Shown here: positions 61,046-64,000 of the stretch, piece by piece | How positions within the stretch are numbered: position 1 is the stretch's first letter | How the letters are laid out: the number at the start of each line of letters is the position of its first letter | From: Diplosphaera chodatii | Lineage: Eukaryota > Chlorophyta > Trebouxiophyceae > Prasiolales > Stichococcaceae | Length of the DNA: 64,000 bases | Assembly: GCA_032358165.1 (NCBI GenBank) | Contig: JAALGY010000043.1 | Span: forward strand, 310,001 to 374,000 | Direction of reading: 5' to 3' | Position numbers and translations under genes: made by a program | Notes under the pieces: model-generated | What the model was told of the DNA's origin: nothing | Databases searched by the model: none | The model's input: only the letters and a program-made list of their open reading frames with translations

Positions 61046-62600
61046 TCACTCTGCATTCCAGGGAAAACTACAGGCAGGTCGCCATGTCCAGCAGCGTTTC
61101 CCCTTCACATCAGCACCCCTCAGGTTGTCTGCTAGTTCCGACAATTCACTCGCAGACGGCGGCCCATAGAAGGGCACTCCCTTACGCAGCAGTAACAGCG
61201 CCTGCCAGTAGATCCACACCGCCACACGATGCGGCCCATACCCATACCTGTAATTGTCACGCAACACATTACGCCCATGCAGTGGTCATACGTGCATGTC
61301 AGGCAGCCATCTGATTGGACCTTTTGCTCGATGCTTAATGTTGACAATGGCGGCCTCACCGCCACAGGGTGGCAAACCCAGCGTACTCGTTGGGCAGCAT
61401 TGGCGCATCTGACCGCACACCAGAGAGTGTGGCGGTGAAGAAATCCCCCAGCTGTGGGTGCTGTACCCGCACTGACAGCCCTAAGCGTGCGCCTGGCGCA
61501 GCCGTCTTCAGTAGCCTGAGCAGTGGCACATGACTCCGTGGTTCATACATGTGGTCTGTGCTGTTGAGGGCGGTGTTGGCATATTGTGGGAGGGTTGGCT
61601 ATTGCATGACCTGCAGTTGGTCGTGCGAGACAGCCATCTGCGCAGCAGAATCACTGCAGCATCACTCTGCATGCCACTGCAGCCTGCTCACCACTGGCCC
61701 TGCATGTCCATCAGCGGCGACACATGTAGTGACTTTGGCACTGTGTCGCCCACAGGGTCGAACGCAAATGTCACACGCTCGCCCCATGGCGTGTTGGTCA
61801 CCTGCAGTTTGGAATAGCCGGGTGTGTGTGATCCTACATATGGCTGACAGGATCCGGATCATCTAAACGCTCACATGTCAAAAGTGCTGAAGTCGCTGAC
61901 CTCTGCAATGCAGGCAGACAATGAGCCATTGCTGTCATGGCAGTAGTAGACGCTGATGGGGTTCTGCACATAGCCTGCGCTGTGTGGGTGTGTCAGCAGC
62001 TTGACTGCGCCTGCACAAGCAAAGGGCGCATTAAATGCATGCAATGCCATGTCCCCAGCACATGCCGGCCCGATATTCATACAACTTGTGGCACATGTGG
62101 CATAGCATCACCATTGCAAGTATCGGCTTCAAGCTGCTTGCTTGGACGGTCGCAAACCTGCGGTGCGAGCCAGGTTTCGAGCCTCTGAGGCTGTCATGTG
62201 ATCTGCTGCCTGGCCGCTGAACCAGGGTGGCGCATCATCAAGGTTCACCACCGCCATTCGCACAGGGTACCTAGGCAGGAGGGTGGACAGCCCTGGGCGC
62301 GTCGTGCGCAGCTGTTGCTGTGATCAGCATAGACCAGCCTGTATCGCAGGATACTGCAATGCTGCATCGCACTTACTCGAATGCATGGTGAGCTGGCCTC
62401 GTGCGTACATGCTTCACGGTGCCCTCATAGAACGTGCACTGCCCTGCACCGCCGGCTTTCTGCAGAGCCTTGGTGGCACCGGCTGAGGCGCTGCATCTCA
62501 GCAGCGCATACGGCAGGTGGCATAGCGCTTGCAAGCTGGCGGTCACAAATGTCCAGAGCAGCGCTGCTGCTTGCCAGGCCAGCACCACGGCGCCACTCAT
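61046..62600 (-). CDS. DUF1365 family protein
   Basis: A homologue of bacterial DUF1365 proteins, which often sit beside cyclopropane-fatty-acid synthase and amine-oxidase-like genes; the reaction is unknown. The start at 62600 gives an N-terminal hydrophobic segment (SGAVVLAWQAAALLWTFVTA, then LCHLPYALL). Then comes the family opening TFYEGTVKHVRTRPAHHAFE, equivalent to the bacterial YEGTVRHRRFSPVRHAF. Later exons give YPVRMAVVNLDDAPPWF, VKLLTHPHSAGYVQNPISVY with YCHD (the RYFGYxFNPVSFYY block), LQVTNTPWGERVTFAF (the NTPWGER block), KSLHVSPLMDMQGQW (FHVSPF block) and YGPHRVAVWIYWQALLLLRK with GVPFYGPP, the family's C-terminal motif. It ends near SFPWNAE at 61046. All family blocks are in order. 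The added N-terminal membrane segment or signal anchor is not typical of the bacterial proteins. Confidence 0.85.
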
Positions 62601-63790
62601 GCAACCAAGCAGCCCCGCTGCAGCGCTTGCGGCGGCTGCGGACTGCTATGTCAGTGCATCAGCTCGGACTGATGCCTTTGCAAGCGAACTCCTGAGCGGC
62701 CAGACGCCAAACCCAGCAACAATGCTTTCAACCAGGCGGCCTGCGAAGAACTGAGGCCTGACCGACCAGAGCAGTGGCCACAGAAGCAGACGCTCGGCCC
62801 ACGAGCAAGCAGTACCGATGCAGCGGTTGAATATCTACACCCACATGTGCATACAGGTCGTCAGCAAGTCAAGCTGTCGGACATTTTCACCAAGGTGGTG
62901 GAAGTTGATGTCCGATGCGTACGCGTCAGCAAAGCAGGGATCTAGACTCGCACGCACTACTGGTGTTCTTTTGAAGATGCTGCAGTGCAGCGAGGACCCG
63001 AGGAGGACAGTAGGGAGTGCCACGCTGGCAAATGTGGTCACGTGCTGCATCGGAGAATTCAATGGCCATGCGTGCGCAAGCAACCTTCTGATCGGCGCAT
63101 GCCTATGTTCATGCACGCATCATCAGTTTGTTGTAGTTGTACATCTCCTCGGCCGTTCGCTGCATGTGCTCGACCGCCTGAATCTACCACCTCCAGATCA
63201 CCATTTGTTGCTTGCAGACACTGATCAGGAGGCCCGCAGCCAAACATCGCGTGCAGGCAGTATGCCGGAATTAAAGTCTGTCAGGACTGCTTTCAAGGGC
63301 CACACAATCCGCAGCACGGCTGTGCTGCAGATCAGGCCTGATGTGCAACTTGAGGTCAGCGCACAACCTGACCTGCAGCTTGTCGAAGTCGGATTGATCG
63401 GACAGCGATGGTCAGCACGTGTTGAGCACCCTTCTCAGGTGCACATCTTCGAAGATGCGGCTGCATGCTACACCGGGTTTTACGAACATGCATCACTATG
63501 CATGCCGCCATGCTTCACTGACCCAATTGAGATCTGGTGCACTGCATGATGACGATGCAGGACATGTTAGTAAAGTGCAAACGACAGCTGAAGAACAGCA
63601 CATTTACTCTGGAGCAGTTTGTGCCTGCCGGCAAAGCGTACCTCATCCCATGTCCAACGTTGAAGGTGTTGCCCCATGCCAAGCAATGCGTCATGCCATT
63701 CATGCTTGCGTGAGGGCAGCTTGCTGCCTGTGACACAAAGCGATCATCATACGCTGTCGTGCGTACGTGCGATGCTTGGGGCTATATACC
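62601..63790. other. Unresolved region, possible exons of an edge gene
   Basis: A plus frame over 62818-63549 (243 codons) is open but lacks recognisable motifs and has weak third-position bias. Minus-strand pieces at about 62856-63070 (including DINFHHLGENVRQLDLL) and about 63290-63410 (SDFDKLQVRLCADLKLHIRP) have stronger coding-like composition. They could be exons of the gene that enters from the right edge. I cannot build a phase-consistent model, so no CDS is called. Confidence 0.3.
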
Positions 63791-63792
63791 TG

Positions 63793-64000
63793 AATACTGA
63801 CGCCAAGGCTGCAGGTGGACAGGCGGGCAGTCCTGCGGACATCCGGTGATGGTGGCGCCTCGCTCAGCAGCCGCACGCAGGCAGAGCACAGCTTTTTGAC
63901 GCGCCGCAGCATGCTCACGCAGACGCTGTACAGCGGGTGATGGTTCTTCTGCATAGCTGAAAATTTGCACCGCTGCATTTCAGCGACTGTGCCAAGGGCC
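63793..64000 (-). CDS. Partial exon of an unrecognised gene at the window edge
   Basis: A minus frame enters from the right edge and ends at a gtatat donor near 63791. The stretch MQKNHHPLYSVCVSMLRRVK, KKLCSACVRLLSEAPPSP and TARLSTCSLGVSIQ has almost only G or C at third positions, the pattern of real exons here. It is rich in Leu, Arg, Val and Cys, probably helical. No family recognised; the start lies outside the window. Confidence 0.35.

Noticed and set aside
62818..63549. Plus-strand 243-codon open frame
   Set aside because: No motif, weak third-position bias, no intron in an intron-rich genome; minus-strand pieces in the same interval look more like exons.

Overview
The window is nuclear DNA of a photosynthetic eukaryote, most likely a chlorophyte green alga and possibly a trebouxiophyte. 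Nearly every gene is cut into short exons by GT-AG introns of roughly 80-300 bases. Many donors read gtgcgt, gtgagt or gtgggt, and most acceptors end in gcag. Coding exons prefer G or C at the third codon position. Several genes encode plastid functions: 1-deoxy-xylulose-5-phosphate synthase, 15-cis-zeta-carotene isomerase, ketoacyl-ACP synthase I and organellar ribosomal protein L4. TGTAA, the usual green-algal poly(A) signal, follows several stop codons. I see no operons, CRISPR arrays, tRNA or rRNA genes, and no recognisable transposon. Single ORFs in this genome are mostly exons, and many large open frames are antisense shadows or intron read-through.

Layout. 0.5-1.9 kb (+): GT7 galactosyltransferase like animal B4GALT7. 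2.0-5.5 kb (-): mitochondrial dihydrolipoamide dehydrogenase. 5.8-7.2 kb (-): plastid-type ribosomal protein L4. 7.7-9.2 kb (+): PRA1-like membrane protein. 9.9-12.0 kb (-): mRNA cap guanine-N7 methyltransferase. 12.4-14.5 kb (+): zeta-carotene isomerase Z-ISO. 14.8-19.2 kb (-): CLPTM1 family. 19.8-23.1 kb (-): SLC35F6-type transporter. 23.8-27.2 kb (-): AP2/ERF transcription factor. 28.2-28.6 kb (+): Gag1-like clamp (DUF4050) protein. 28.9-33.9 kb (-): kinesin-like protein with a C-terminal, nucleotide-site-degenerate motor. 35.1-37.0 kb (+): MMTAG2 homologue. 37.3-37.7 kb (-): unrecognised 100-residue gene. 38.6-41.8 kb (-): DXS. 42.8-43.3 kb (+): intronless RRM protein like the RRM of cyclophilin-33. 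43.6-44.2 kb (-): 89-residue mitochondrial-type membrane protein. 44.7-48.1 kb (+): UTP15. 48.5-49.4 kb (+): 149-residue membrane-anchored coiled coil. 49.8-56.8 kb (-): lipin/phosphatidate phosphatase. 57.7-60.7 kb (+): KAS I. 61.0-62.6 kb (-): DUF1365 protein. 62.8-64.0 kb: unresolved, with probable exons of a minus-strand gene running off the window.

The genes are mostly unrelated housekeeping functions: respiration, translation, rRNA and mRNA processing, trafficking. There are two loose themes. Isoprenoid/carotenoid synthesis is represented by DXS and Z-ISO, which are 24 kb apart. Lipid metabolism is represented by adjacent lipin, KAS I and DUF1365, with lipin and KAS I transcribed head-to-head from one shared upstream region.

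The most notable observations are these: a kinesin-like protein in which P-loop, switch I and switch II are all degraded while a microtubule-binding helix is kept; three small multi-exon genes that no single ORF reveals; and an MMTAG2 gene whose start codon appears to sit alone before its first intron and which may use a GC-AG intron. Exon boundaries were deduced by eye from family similarity, splice consensus and phase. Those given to the base were phase-checked; the others are approximate.
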